A DNA stretch of 64,000 nucleotides. Source: PNAI01 sp035574295. GTDB lineage: Bacteria > Pseudomonadota > Alphaproteobacteria > Rhizobiales > Xanthobacteraceae. A program made the position numbers and the translations under genes. The stretch spans positions 33,539-97,538 of the forward strand of contig DATLYX010000009.1 in the NCBI GenBank assembly GCA_035574295.1, given 5' to 3'. The notes beneath the pieces are model-generated. The model did not search any database. It was not told the origin of the DNA and was given only the letters and a program-made list of their open reading frames with translations. This document shows positions 24,398 to 32,643 of the stretch, piece after piece. Numbering within the stretch: the stretch's first letter is position 1; every line of letters begins with the position of its first letter.

Positions 24398-25126
24398 TCA
24401 TGCGTCGCCGAGGTCCTGCATCTTGCGGCCGGCGCGCTCGCACCAGTTCTCCCAGGCGCGATTGATGCTGTAGGGCCCGGTGCGGGCGATGATCTTGTCC
24501 ACCTCGCCGGGATAGAGAAATTTGATCCTGCCCATCTGCGCGGCCTGCATTTGCAGCTTGGCGTTCAGCTCCAGATAGACCGAGATGAACACGGCGTGAC
24601 GGATGCTGGTGCCGACGACGACCGCGCCGTGGCCGCGCATCAGCGCGGTGCGGCCCTTGCCGAGGCGTTTGGCGAGGTCGCGACCCATGGCCATGTTCTC
24701 GACCAGGAGCGTGGTGTCGCCGAATTTTTCGTGGGAATCCCACAGCGGCACCTTGTGGCCGATCGAGGCGCAGAGGTGCATCACGGGCCGCAGCTCCTTG
24801 CGCGTGACGCCAAACGGGATCGTGCTCGGGCTGTGATTGTGCACCACCGACGTCACGTCGGGCCGCGCCTCGTAAAGCGCGCCGTGAATGAAGCGTTCCA
24901 GATACGGCTTGCGGCCGCGCGCATCGACCGGATCGCCTTCGAGGGTGAATTCCATGATGTCGTCGGCTTCGATGCGTTCAGGCGCGCGCGCCCGCGACAA
25001 CAGGTAACGATCGGGGCGCTGCGGGTGCCGCACGCTGATGTGACCGAAGGAATCGACGATACCCTCGCGGGCGAGGATGCGGTTGGCGGTGACGAGTTCT
25101 TCGATCAACACATCGAGCTTTGGCAT
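24398..25126 (-). CDS. Class II aldolase/adducin-family protein (decarboxylase or aldolase)
   Basis: 242 aa. The Zn-binding set is complete: Glu78 in LERFIHGALYEARPDV, His96 and His98 in VVHNHSPS and a third His in RGHGAVVVG. N-terminal GIVDSFGHISVRHP is typical. Members include fuculose-1-phosphate aldolase and, in phthalate-degrading Actinobacteria, 3,4-dihydroxyphthalate decarboxylase. The start at 25126 has AAGGA 9 nt upstream. The FAD hydroxylase gene ends 35 bp upstream on the same strand, so the two are co-transcribed. This linkage favours action on a hydroxylated aromatic acid rather than a sugar phosphate (inference). Confidence 0.85.
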   Translation of the reverse strand: MPKLDVLIEELVTANRILAREGIVDSFGHISVRHPQRPDRYLLSRARAPERIEADDIMEFTLEGDPVDARGRKPYLERFIHGALYEARPDVTSVVHNHSPSTIPFGVTRKELRPVMHLCASIGHKVPLWDSHEKFGDTTLLVENMAMGRDLAKRLGKGRTALMRGHGAVVVGTSIRHAVFISVYLELNAKLQMQAAQMGRIKFLYPGEVDKIIARTGPYSINRAWENWCERAGRKMQDLGDA

Positions 25127-25161
25127 GGAGATCGTTCCTTCGGTTTTCGGAGCCAGCAAGA

Positions 25162-26760
25162 TCAGTGGCCGGTGGCGATGGCGGCGAGCTTTTCGGGCTC
25201 GGCGGGCGGAGCATTGCCGCGCCAGACCACGTGCAAATCGGGGCGCACGAGGATGAAATCGCGCCCGTATACGTCCCGCGCGTTCTCGTCGGGTACGTCG
25301 AGCACCGCGAACGGGGCGCCGAATTTCTGGAACGCGCGCGCAAGCGGTGTCGCATCGGCCTGCGCGCCGCCGAGGCGGATGAGCGTGTAACCTCGGCCGA
25401 TGCGATCCTGCATTGCGGTGCCGTCGGCAAGCCACACGTGCGGCAGCCGCGCGCCGGGCCAGGTGGTCGGCACGTATTTGATGAAATCGTGCGGCGGGCC
25501 CTCGCCCGGTTCCGGCCAGATGATCGGCGAGCCGACATAGCGATAGCCGAGCTCGGCGCCGATCATCTCGTTGCTCTTGCGCTGCTCGATGTCAGCGACG
25601 CGGGCGAGATTGGCGCGCGTGGCCGCGCCCTCCGGCGTGTTGTCGCGGATGTTGGGTCGCCATTCCGCGCGCCACTTGCGGCGGCCCTGCGAGGCAAAGC
25701 GCGAGGCGGCGACGTTGCGCTCGCCCACCTGCCGCCGCTCGATCTCGTAGGATTTGAGCAGGTTCGGTCCGCCCCAACCGGCAAGCGTGGCGGCCAGTTT
25801 CCAGCCGAGGTCGATGGCGTCGCCGGCGCCGGAGTTCATGCCAAGCCCGCCGGTGGGGATGACGAGATGAACCGCATCGCCGGCGAGGAACACGCGCTCC
25901 TCGCCGTAGCGGTCGGCCAGCAGCAGATTCTGCTTCCATTCGCCGACGTAGAGCATTTCGTATTTGACCGGCATGGCCACGGTCTTCTCGAACTGCGGCG
26001 CCATGTCGGAATCGTTTTCCACCACCGCATGCAGCGTAAAATGCCTGGTCGAATCCTGCACGATCAGGAACGTGTGCTGATTGTCGGCGACGTGATAATG
26101 GCGGCCCTTGCCGATCGGGATGCGCTCGTAGAGGTCCTCGCAATGGTAGAGCGCCTGGCGCAGCCGCAGGATGTCGGCGTCGCCGGCGAGCTTGATGCCG
26201 AGCGTCTTGCGCACGAGGCTTGAGCCGCCGTCGCAGCCGACGAGGTATTTGGCACGGATGGTCACGGTCTTGCCGTCGTGCCGGACCTGGGCGGTGACCG
26301 ATTCGGCGTCCTGGACGAAAGCTAGCAATTCGTGGCCGTAGCGGACGCTGACGCTCGACAGTTCCTCGGCCACCGATTTGAGCAGCGGTTCCAGCGTGTA
26401 TTGCGAAATGAGCTGGTAGGGCTCGAGCGGCAGCGAGCCGTCGGTGCAGGCGGCGATCTCTTTGCGCGCCTCGGCGACGGAGGGATAGGGCAGCCGCAGC
26501 AGCGGCGGCTCGATGAGCGAGGTGACGATGAACACGTCCATGGGGCAGTGGGCCGGGAGCCCGGCCGCGCGCACGCGCTCGGCGATCCCCATGCGGCGGA
26601 ACATCTCCATGGTGCGGGCGTTGCAGCGCTCCATCTTCGGCAGCCGCTGCGGCGCCTCCTTCTGTTCGATCAGGATGGTGCGCACGCCGCGCTGGCCGAG
26701 ATCGACGGCCAGCGTCAGGCCCACCGGCCCTGCGCCGACCACCAGGACGTCCGTTTCCAT
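25162..26760 (-). CDS. FAD-dependent aromatic hydroxylase (PheA/TfdB/MhpA family)
   Basis: About 532 aa, group A flavoprotein monooxygenase. GAGPVGLTLAVDLGQRG binds the ADP part of FAD, YLVGCDGGSS is the DG motif, and FLAGDAVHLVIPTGGLGMNS is the GD motif that contacts FAD and NAD(P)H. The C-terminal thioredoxin-like domain (YTLIRLGG to VLDVPDENARDVYG) is typical of phenol and 3-(3-hydroxyphenyl)propionate hydroxylases. It inserts one oxygen ortho or para to a phenolic OH. METDVLVV at 26760 is the natural start; no strong ribosome binding site is visible. It is divergent from the VOC gene across 108 bp. Confidence 0.88.
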   Translation of the reverse strand: METDVLVVGAGPVGLTLAVDLGQRGVRTILIEQKEAPQRLPKMERCNARTMEMFRRMGIAERVRAAGLPAHCPMDVFIVTSLIEPPLLRLPYPSVAEARKEIAACTDGSLPLEPYQLISQYTLEPLLKSVAEELSSVSVRYGHELLAFVQDAESVTAQVRHDGKTVTIRAKYLVGCDGGSSLVRKTLGIKLAGDADILRLRQALYHCEDLYERIPIGKGRHYHVADNQHTFLIVQDSTRHFTLHAVVENDSDMAPQFEKTVAMPVKYEMLYVGEWKQNLLLADRYGEERVFLAGDAVHLVIPTGGLGMNSGAGDAIDLGWKLAATLAGWGGPNLLKSYEIERRQVGERNVAASRFASQGRRKWRAEWRPNIRDNTPEGAATRANLARVADIEQRKSNEMIGAELGYRYVGSPIIWPEPGEGPPHDFIKYVPTTWPGARLPHVWLADGTAMQDRIGRGYTLIRLGGAQADATPLARAFQKFGAPFAVLDVPDENARDVYGRDFILVRPDLHVVWRGNAPPAEPEKLAAIATGH

Positions 26761-26868
26761 CTGCAAAGCCACGGCAGCTTGATAGCCGCTCAAGTCGCGT
26801 CTTGCCAGCGGTCCGTTGACCGCCCGCCTCCGGTGATATGTGATGGCTGCATTGCAAGGGAGAATGCC

Positions 26869-27267
26869 ATGCCGAAGCTCGCCTGGGATCACGTGCATCT
26901 GCGCAGCCCCGATCCGGAAGCGACCGCGCAGTGGTTCGAACGGATGCTGGGCGGCGAGGTGATCCGGTCCATGCAGCAGGGGCAGCCGCGGGTGGACGTC
27001 AGACTCGGCGGCGCCAACATCTTCATCGCGCCGGTGAAACCCGGGGAGGGCGTCAACCCGCCGCCGGTCACGCCGTATCAGGGGCTCGATCACTTCGGAC
27101 TCACCTGCACCGGCATCGATGCGATCGCCGCCGAGCTGAAGGCCAAGGGCGTGGAGTTCACGCGCGAGCCGACCACGGTGCGGCCGGGGGTGCGGGTGTG
27201 CTTCATCCGCGGCCCGCAGGGCATTTCCATCGAGCTTCTGGAGCGGGACCCGAAATACGCGATGTAA
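26869..27267 (+). CDS. VOC-family (glyoxalase/dioxygenase fold) protein
   Basis: 132 aa, paired beta-alpha-beta-beta-beta motifs: WDHVHLRSPDPEATAQWFER opens the first, LDHFGLTCTGIDAIAAELK the second and GPQGISIELLER closes. Metal-ligand positions are His8 (first motif), His in LDHFGL and Glu in SIELLE. The fold covers glyoxalase I, extradiol dioxygenases and epimerases; the length suits a lyase/isomerase. The ATG at 26869 has AAGGGAG 6 nt upstream. It is the only plus-strand gene among catabolic minus-strand genes and converges with the LLM oxidoreductase (13 bp). Substrate unknown. Confidence 0.82.
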   Translation: MPKLAWDHVHLRSPDPEATAQWFERMLGGEVIRSMQQGQPRVDVRLGGANIFIAPVKPGEGVNPPPVTPYQGLDHFGLTCTGIDAIAAELKAKGVEFTREPTTVRPGVRVCFIRGPQGISIELLERDPKYAM

Positions 27268-27280
27268 GGGCCGCCGCCGG

Positions 27281-28339
27281 CTAGCGGGCTTGCGCCGCGG
27301 CCGACGCCTGCATCCGCGCCCGCAGCGGCGGCATGACTTCGGCGGCAAAGAGAGTCACCGAGCGCAGCATCTCGGCGAGCGTGAGATCGCCGAACGCGAA
27401 CTGGCCGACGATGTAGTTCGTGCCGCAATCCTGAAGTTGGTCGCCGAGAAATTTCAGCACTTTGCCCGGCGCGCCGGCAATGCCGAGCCCCTTTTGCATC
27501 AGCAGGTCGAAATTCTCCGGCCTGGCGCCGAGCAGCGGCTGCGTGCCGTGCATGACGTGCAGATAGTTGAAGCTTGTCAGCCAGCGCGCGTAGGCCCGGC
27601 GGGCTGCGGCGAGCGCGGCGGCATCGTCGTCGGAGACCACGATGAAGCGGACCATGCCCATCTTCGGCAGCGGCACGGCCGATCCATGCAGTTCGCGCCA
27701 GACCTCGCGAAAACGAGCGACCGTGGCGCGGGTGGTGGCGGGGATGTCATTGTTGACCATGTGCATGCCGCGGCGCGCGGCGCGCGCGGCGCTGTCGGGA
27801 GAGTGCGCGCCGTACCACAAGGGCGGGTGCGGTTTCTGCAGCGGCTCCATCTGCAGCGGCACGTTGTCGAATTGGTCGTACTTGCCGTGAAACGAAAATC
27901 GCTTCGACCCGAAGGCCTGCAGGATCAGGTCGAGCCGTTCTTCATAAATCTGCTGCCGTTCCGCGGCGTTCTGTCCGTAATACGAAATCTCGTACGGCAC
28001 CGAGCCGCGGCCGAAGCCGATCTCCACGCGCCCGCCGCTCAAATGGTCGAGCATGCAGATCTCCTCCATCACGCGCAGCGGATGATGGAGCGGCAAGGCA
28101 TAGACGAAGGTGCCGAGGCGCAGGCGTCGGGTGCGCTGGGCCGCAGCGGCGAGAAACACGCTCGGCGAAGGCGCCATGCCGAGCGGAGTGAAATGATGCT
28201 CGGCCACGTGGTAGCCGTAGAAGCCCGTGCGGTCGAAGGCTTCGATAACCTGCAGCCGCTGTTCGTAGTATTCGGCCAGCGATAGGTCGTTGCGATCGAG
28301 ATGATCGAAGACGCCGAATTCCAGACCGGGTGCCGTCAT
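27281..28339 (-). CDS. LLM-class flavin-dependent oxidoreductase (bacterial luciferase-like)
   Basis: 352 aa TIM-barrel. Marks are FGVFDHLDRNDLSLAEYYEQ, YHVAEHHFTPLG, VYALPLHHPLRVMEEICMLD, GRVEIGFGRGS and PLWYGAHSP. Members use reduced FMN or F420 for monooxygenation or oxidation. Coupled to a GMC oxidoreductase upstream: the GMC stop and this ATG overlap (ATGA, 28336-28339). Such AEHH-type proteins are common in catabolic clusters but rarely characterised. No flavin reductase gene is nearby. Activity and substrate unassigned. Confidence 0.85.
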   Translation of the reverse strand: MTAPGLEFGVFDHLDRNDLSLAEYYEQRLQVIEAFDRTGFYGYHVAEHHFTPLGMAPSPSVFLAAAAQRTRRLRLGTFVYALPLHHPLRVMEEICMLDHLSGGRVEIGFGRGSVPYEISYYGQNAAERQQIYEERLDLILQAFGSKRFSFHGKYDQFDNVPLQMEPLQKPHPPLWYGAHSPDSAARAARRGMHMVNNDIPATTRATVARFREVWRELHGSAVPLPKMGMVRFIVVSDDDAAALAAARRAYARWLTSFNYLHVMHGTQPLLGARPENFDLLMQKGLGIAGAPGKVLKFLGDQLQDCGTNYIVGQFAFGDLTLAEMLRSVTLFAAEVMPPLRARMQASAAAQAR

Positions 28340-29970
28340 ACATTCACCGGAGCGAGCGGCGCTCGGCCGCGGATCAGGTCGGCGGCCTTCTCGGCGATCA
28401 TCATCACCGGCGCATTGATGTTGCCGCTGATCAGGTCGGGCATCACGGAGGCGTCCACCACGCGCAGCCGCTCGACGCCGCGCACGCGCAGCTCCGGATC
28501 GACCACGGCGGCTTCGTCCGATGTCGGCCCCATCTTGCAGGTGCCGAGCGGGTGGTGAAGCGTGATCGCCGTATGGCGGATATGCGCGTCGAGATCGGCG
28601 TCGGATCTGGCGTCGGGACCGGGTGCGGTTTCGGCCGCGACGTAAGGCGTCATGCCGGGCTTGCCCATGATGTCGCGGAACAAACGCAGGCCGGCGCGCA
28701 GCGTTTTCCACTCGCGTTCGGTGGACATGAAATTCTGGTGGATGCGGATGGGCGCCGTCGGATCGCTCGACGCAAGGCGCAGGCAGCCGCGGCTTTCCGG
28801 GTGCAGCATGATGATGCGGCTGAGAAAGCCATCGACGTAGGGCCTGCGAAACGGGGCAAGATAGGGCGCGGCCGAAAGCGGCGCTGCGGTCAGGATGAGC
28901 TGGATGTCGGGAACGTCGGAGTCCGGCATCAGGCGCGAGAACGAAACCGCGCCCCCGGGGAGGTCGGTGGCGATGCCGGTGCCGAAAAAATAGGCCTTGG
29001 CCAGTTCGATTCCGATGCGATCGAACCGCATGGCGCGGTGCACGGGACCGGGCTCCTTGCGCCGGTAGGTCGTGCCGGTCACCACATGGTCCTGCAGATT
29101 CTTGCCGACGCCCGGGAGCGGCACGTGAACCTTTATGCCGTGCGGCTTCAGCTCCGCGGGGTCGCCGATGCCGGAGAGCATCAACAGATGCGGGGAGTTG
29201 ATGACGCCGCCGGCGAGAATCACCTCGCGGGCGGCGTGCGCCGTCCGCAACTCGCCGTTCTGCCGGTATTCGACGCCGTTCGCGCGCTCGCGGTCGAGCA
29301 GCACGCGGGTGGCGAGCGCACCCGTCTCCACCTTCAGATTGGGGCGCGCGAGCGCCGGGTGCAGATAGGCGACCGCGGCGCTGCAACGGCGGCCGTTGCG
29401 GATGGTGTTCTGGTTGCGGCCGATGCCCTCGTTGTCGGGGCCGTTGATGTCGTCCTTCCAGGCAAGCCCGGTGGCTTGCGCCGCCTCGATGTAGGCGTCG
29501 ACCAGAGAATCCCTGAACGTCGCGTAGCAGGTGGTGAGCGGACCGTCGCCGCCGCGGTAGGTGCTCGCCCCGCGCTCCCAGGTTTCCTGCTTGCGGAAAT
29601 AGGGTAGCGCGTGGGCGTAGGACCATGTGGGTAGGCCGCTTGCGGCCCAGCGGTCGTAGTCGCGGCGGTGGCCGCGCGAATAGGTCATGGCGTTGATGGA
29701 GGAGGAGCCGCCGACGATTTTTCCACGCGCGCATTCGATGCGGCGGTTCGCCATGTTCGGCTCGGGTTCGGTGAAATACATCCAGTCGTGCTTGCGGTTG
29801 AGCAGAATCCGGCCCCAGCCGAGCGGGATGTGGATCCACGGATCCCGATCCCAGCCGCCGGCCTCGAGCACGAGCACGCGGACATCGGTGTCCTCGGTCA
29901 GGCGGCTGGCGAGCACGCAGCCGGCGGAACCGGCCCCGACGATCACATAGTCGTATTCCTGAACGGCCAT
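28336..29970 (-). CDS. GMC-family flavoprotein oxidoreductase (choline dehydrogenase-like)
   Basis: 544 aa. The FAD motif VIVGAGSAGCVLASRL begins at residue 7, GGSSSINAMTYSRGH is the GMC signature 1, and AAREVILAGGVINSPHLLML is signature 2. The catalytic His is in TLHHPLGTCKMG, and the final GNINAPVMMIAEKAADLI completes the fold. It oxidises primary or secondary alcohols to aldehydes or ketones. The start at 29970 (MAVQEYDYVIVG) is standard; longer readings are unlikely. It overlaps the LLM gene by 4 bp, so both are translated from one mRNA. It is divergent from the second class II aldolase gene by 94 bp. Confidence 0.9.
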   Translation of the reverse strand: MAVQEYDYVIVGAGSAGCVLASRLTEDTDVRVLVLEAGGWDRDPWIHIPLGWGRILLNRKHDWMYFTEPEPNMANRRIECARGKIVGGSSSINAMTYSRGHRRDYDRWAASGLPTWSYAHALPYFRKQETWERGASTYRGGDGPLTTCYATFRDSLVDAYIEAAQATGLAWKDDINGPDNEGIGRNQNTIRNGRRCSAAVAYLHPALARPNLKVETGALATRVLLDRERANGVEYRQNGELRTAHAAREVILAGGVINSPHLLMLSGIGDPAELKPHGIKVHVPLPGVGKNLQDHVVTGTTYRRKEPGPVHRAMRFDRIGIELAKAYFFGTGIATDLPGGAVSFSRLMPDSDVPDIQLILTAAPLSAAPYLAPFRRPYVDGFLSRIIMLHPESRGCLRLASSDPTAPIRIHQNFMSTEREWKTLRAGLRLFRDIMGKPGMTPYVAAETAPGPDARSDADLDAHIRHTAITLHHPLGTCKMGPTSDEAAVVDPELRVRGVERLRVVDASVMPDLISGNINAPVMMIAEKAADLIRGRAPLAPVNV

Positions 29971-30052
29971 GCGGAAAAGTTGCGCGAGAACAATGGCGCA
30001 GGCTAACTGTTGACCGCGCTCCGGCGCAAGGCGAGCATGCAGCGAAAATGAC

Positions 30053-30058
30053 GGGAGG
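30053..30058 (+). promoter_or_regulatory. Strong ribosome binding site selecting a TTG start
   Basis: GGGAGG stands 6 nt before a TTG at 30065 that opens the reading frame of the second class II aldolase. No ATG or GTG in frame has comparable spacing, so the gene probably starts at TTG. Confidence 0.65.
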
Positions 30059-30064
30059 ATTGAA

Positions 30065-30829
30065 TTGGGCAAACGCCGGCGCGCAGCGCCTCAAGCCAAG
30101 CCGAAATCGACCCGGGGACGAACGGGAACCGTGTCCCTCGCCGTGCTCGAAGATCTGGCGGCGGCGAGCCGGATTCTGGTGGACCAGGGCGTGTTCGACG
30201 CGGCCGGGCACGTGTCGCTGCGGCATCCGGGGAACCCGCAGCGGTTTCTGATGTCGCGGTCGCTGGCGCCCGAGCTGGTCACCGCCGACGACATCATGGA
30301 ATTCGATCTCGACTGCAACGCCATCGATGCGCGCGGTCGCAACGGCTTCATCGAGCGTTATCTGCACGGCGAAATCTACAAGACGCGGCCGGACGTGATG
30401 GCGATCGCGCACAGCCATTCGGCCTCGGTGATTCCGTTCAGCCTGACGCGCGCGCCGCTGCGCGCCATGTATCACAACGCCGCCTTCATTGCGGCGGGCG
30501 TGCCGGTGTTCGACATCCGGGAAAAATTCGGGCCGACCGACATCGTCATCAGCACCGCCGAGAAGGGCGCCGCGCTTGCCGAGGCGCTCGGCGACAAGGC
30601 GGTGGCGCTGTTGCGGGCGCACGGCATGGTGGTGGTCGGGCCGAGCCTTCCGGTGGCGGTGTTCCGGGCGATCTTCACCGAGGTCAATGCGCGCGTGCAG
30701 TTGCAGGCGCAGGCGCTCGGCGGGCCGATCGCGGCGCTCGATGCCGAGGAGGGGCGGCTTGCGGACGTGGTGAACGTGAACACCGTCGAACGATCATGGG
30801 ATTTGTGGAAGCGCAGGGTGACGAAGTAA
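30065..30829 (+). CDS. Class II aldolase/adducin-family protein, second copy
   Basis: 254 aa with a TTG start. The Zn set is intact: Glu in IERYLHGEIYKTRPDV, HSH in AIAHSHSASV and His in RAHGMVVVG. It is clearly paralogous to the copy at 24398-25126: both share GHxSxRHP, SRxxAPE, ADDIMEF, DARGR and the ER-HG-Y-RPDV segment, whereas the third copy is more distant. The first ~22 residues (GKRRRAAPQAKPKSTRGRTG) are basic and outside the domain, so an internal start is also possible. It may act on the same compound class as its paralogue. The third copy follows 65 bp downstream on the same strand. Confidence 0.83.
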   Translation: MGKRRRAAPQAKPKSTRGRTGTVSLAVLEDLAAASRILVDQGVFDAAGHVSLRHPGNPQRFLMSRSLAPELVTADDIMEFDLDCNAIDARGRNGFIERYLHGEIYKTRPDVMAIAHSHSASVIPFSLTRAPLRAMYHNAAFIAAGVPVFDIREKFGPTDIVISTAEKGAALAEALGDKAVALLRAHGMVVVGPSLPVAVFRAIFTEVNARVQLQAQALGGPIAALDAEEGRLADVVNVNTVERSWDLWKRRVTK

Positions 30830-30894
30830 GAATTCCGCCGTCGGCGAAAGTGGATCCGGCTTGCGCGAAGCATGACGCCAGAGGGGAAAATGCA

Positions 30895-31578
30895 ATGACA
30901 CAGGTATCGCATGCGGCGTTGAAGCAGGAACTGGTCGATGCCATCCGCATGCTGGAGCGGGCGGAATACATCGACCACAACGGCCATTGCAGCGCGCGGC
31001 GCGACGCCAATTCGTTCTACATCAACTCGGGCGCGTCGGTGCGCAGCGCGCTCACGGTGGAGGACATCGTGGCGGTGGATTTCGAGGGGCGGCCGGTGGA
31101 CGGCTCCAACGTCAGACCGCCGCTGGAATTCCCGATCCATGCGGAAATCTATCGTGCGCGGCCGAACGTGAACGCCGTGTTCCACACCCATCCGCAGTGG
31201 TCCACCTATCTCAGCATGGTCGGGGTGCCGCAGAAGGTGGTGTATGCGCAGGCCTCATTGCTCGGCGAGATGCCGGTGATGGATTCGCCGATGTCCATCA
31301 ACAGCCGCGAGATGGGCGAGAAGATGGTGGCGATCATGGGCGAGAACCCGGTGGTGCTCTTGAAAGCGCACGGGGTGGTGGCGGCGGCGGAAAGCATTTT
31401 GGAGTGCTTCGCCTACGCGGCCTATGTGGAGGAGAACGCACGGCGTCAATACATGGCGATGCAGATCGGCGAGCCGTATGTGTTCAGCGCAGAAGAGCAG
31501 GCGGCCTGCCGGCAGAAGTTGCGCTCGCCGAGTCTGTTCAAAAAAACCTGGGATCATTACCACGCGAAGCTGAAATAA
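30895..31578 (+). CDS. Class II aldolase/adducin-family protein, third copy
   Basis: 227 aa. Zn ligands appear as Glu/His in FPIHAEIYRARPNV, HTH in AVFHTHPQWS and His in LKAHGVVAA. N-terminal EYIDHNGHCSARRD differs from the other two copies, as does the C-terminal SLFKKTWDHYHAKLK, so it belongs to another subgroup. The ATG at 30895 has GAGGGGA 7 nt upstream. It probably forms an operon with the second copy. It converges with aroE (24 bp). Whether it decarboxylates an aromatic acid or cleaves an aldol cannot be told from sequence. Confidence 0.84.
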   Translation: MTQVSHAALKQELVDAIRMLERAEYIDHNGHCSARRDANSFYINSGASVRSALTVEDIVAVDFEGRPVDGSNVRPPLEFPIHAEIYRARPNVNAVFHTHPQWSTYLSMVGVPQKVVYAQASLLGEMPVMDSPMSINSREMGEKMVAIMGENPVVLLKAHGVVAAAESILECFAYAAYVEENARRQYMAMQIGEPYVFSAEEQAACRQKLRSPSLFKKTWDHYHAKLK

Positions 31579-31602
31579 GGCGTCGCGGGAAGCCGGCCGC
31601 AC

Positions 31603-32448
31603 TCAAGGTATCGTCGCTTCGATCAGCGCCCGCAATTCGGGCGTCACCTCCGGCTCGAGGCCGAACCAGGCCTTCCAGGCCGGCCGCGCCTGATGCAACA
31701 GCATGCCGAGGCCGTTCATGGTGCGGTTGCCGCGCACACGGGCGGCGGCGAGCAGCGGCGTCTCGCGCGGGATATAAATGATGTCGGCCACCAGCGCGCT
31801 GCGCGGCAGTTTTGCGAGGTCAAGATCGAGCGGCGGGTTGCCCTGCATGCCCTGGCTCGTGGCGTTGACCAGCGTTGCCGCGCCTTCCAGCGCGGCGTGG
31901 CGCTCGCTCCACGGCAGCACCTTGATCGGGCCGCCGAGATCGGCGGCGAGTTTTTGGGCGCGGGCGAGCGTGCGGTTGACCAGGCGGATTTCCCGCGCGC
32001 CGCATTCGAGCAGGCCATAGACCACGGCGCGGGCGCCGCCGCCGGCGCCGATCACCACCGCCGGGCCGGCATCGGCGCGCCATGCGGGTTGCTCCTGGCG
32101 CAGGCTCTCGACAAAGCCGAAGCGGTCGTTGTTGGTGCCGAACAAGGAGCCGTCGGGCCGCACCACGACGCAGGAGATGGCGCCGATTTTTTGCGCGACC
32201 TCGTCCACCTCGTCGACGATCGCCATGGCCGCCTGCTTGTGCGGAATGGTGAGATTGCAGCCGGCAAAGCACAGCGCGGGCAGCGCGCGCAGCGCATCGC
32301 GCAAGCCCTCGGGCCTGACCGCGAGCGGCACGTAAACCCCGGCAAGTCTATATTTCTCGAACCAGTAGTTGTGCAGCTTCGGCGAGCGCGAATGCATCAC
32401 CGGCCAGCCCATGACGCCGGCGAGCAGAAAGCGGTCGGGATTGGCCAT
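31603..32448 (-). CDS. aroE: Shikimate/quinate dehydrogenase family protein
   Basis: 281 aa. The shikimate site is seen in MHSRSPKLHNYW and LTIPHK (catalytic Lys71), with Asp108 in GTNNDRFGF; NADP-binding GAGGGARAVVYG is followed by VNRTLARA. NATSQGM and the C-terminal GMLLHQARPAWKAWFG complete the family set. It reduces 3-dehydroshikimate or oxidises shikimate/quinate. The neighbourhood (aldolase-family and DapA-family genes rather than coaE/dnaQ, the usual Rhizobiales aroE setting) suggests a catabolic or second copy (inference). The start at 32448 is the first ATG of the conserved frame. Confidence 0.88.
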   Translation of the reverse strand: MANPDRFLLAGVMGWPVMHSRSPKLHNYWFEKYRLAGVYVPLAVRPEGLRDALRALPALCFAGCNLTIPHKQAAMAIVDEVDEVAQKIGAISCVVVRPDGSLFGTNNDRFGFVESLRQEQPAWRADAGPAVVIGAGGGARAVVYGLLECGAREIRLVNRTLARAQKLAADLGGPIKVLPWSERHAALEGAATLVNATSQGMQGNPPLDLDLAKLPRSALVADIIYIPRETPLLAAARVRGNRTMNGLGMLLHQARPAWKAWFGLEPEVTPELRALIEATIP

Positions 32449-32490
32449 CGTGTCGAGAGCCTACGGTCTGATATTTTGAAATCGAATCGT

Positions 32491-32619
32491 GTCCCGGGCG
32501 CGGCGCAGCACGCAGTGGTGCGCCGCAGACCCGGGACCGTTTGGACAACAGAACTCGGAACGGTCCCGGATCAGCGGTGCACCGCTCCGGTTCGCTCCGC
32601 GTTGCACTGCATCCGGGAC
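32491..32619. repeat. Double-hairpin palindromic intergenic repeat, copy 2
   Basis: Two adjoining hairpins lie between aroE and the DapA-family gene. The first runs from GTCCCGGG (32491-32498) to CCCGGGAC (32530-32537), the second from GTCCCGGA (32563-32570) to TCCGGGAC (32612-32619). CGCAGACCCGGGACCGTT (32524-32541) is identical to 7566-7583. The facing GGACCGTT/AACGGTCC segments can also pair. It has the look of the abundant Bradyrhizobium-type repeat in soil Rhizobiales. Confidence 0.8.
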
Positions 32620-32643
32620 GCACCAACCTAATCGCATCGCGCT

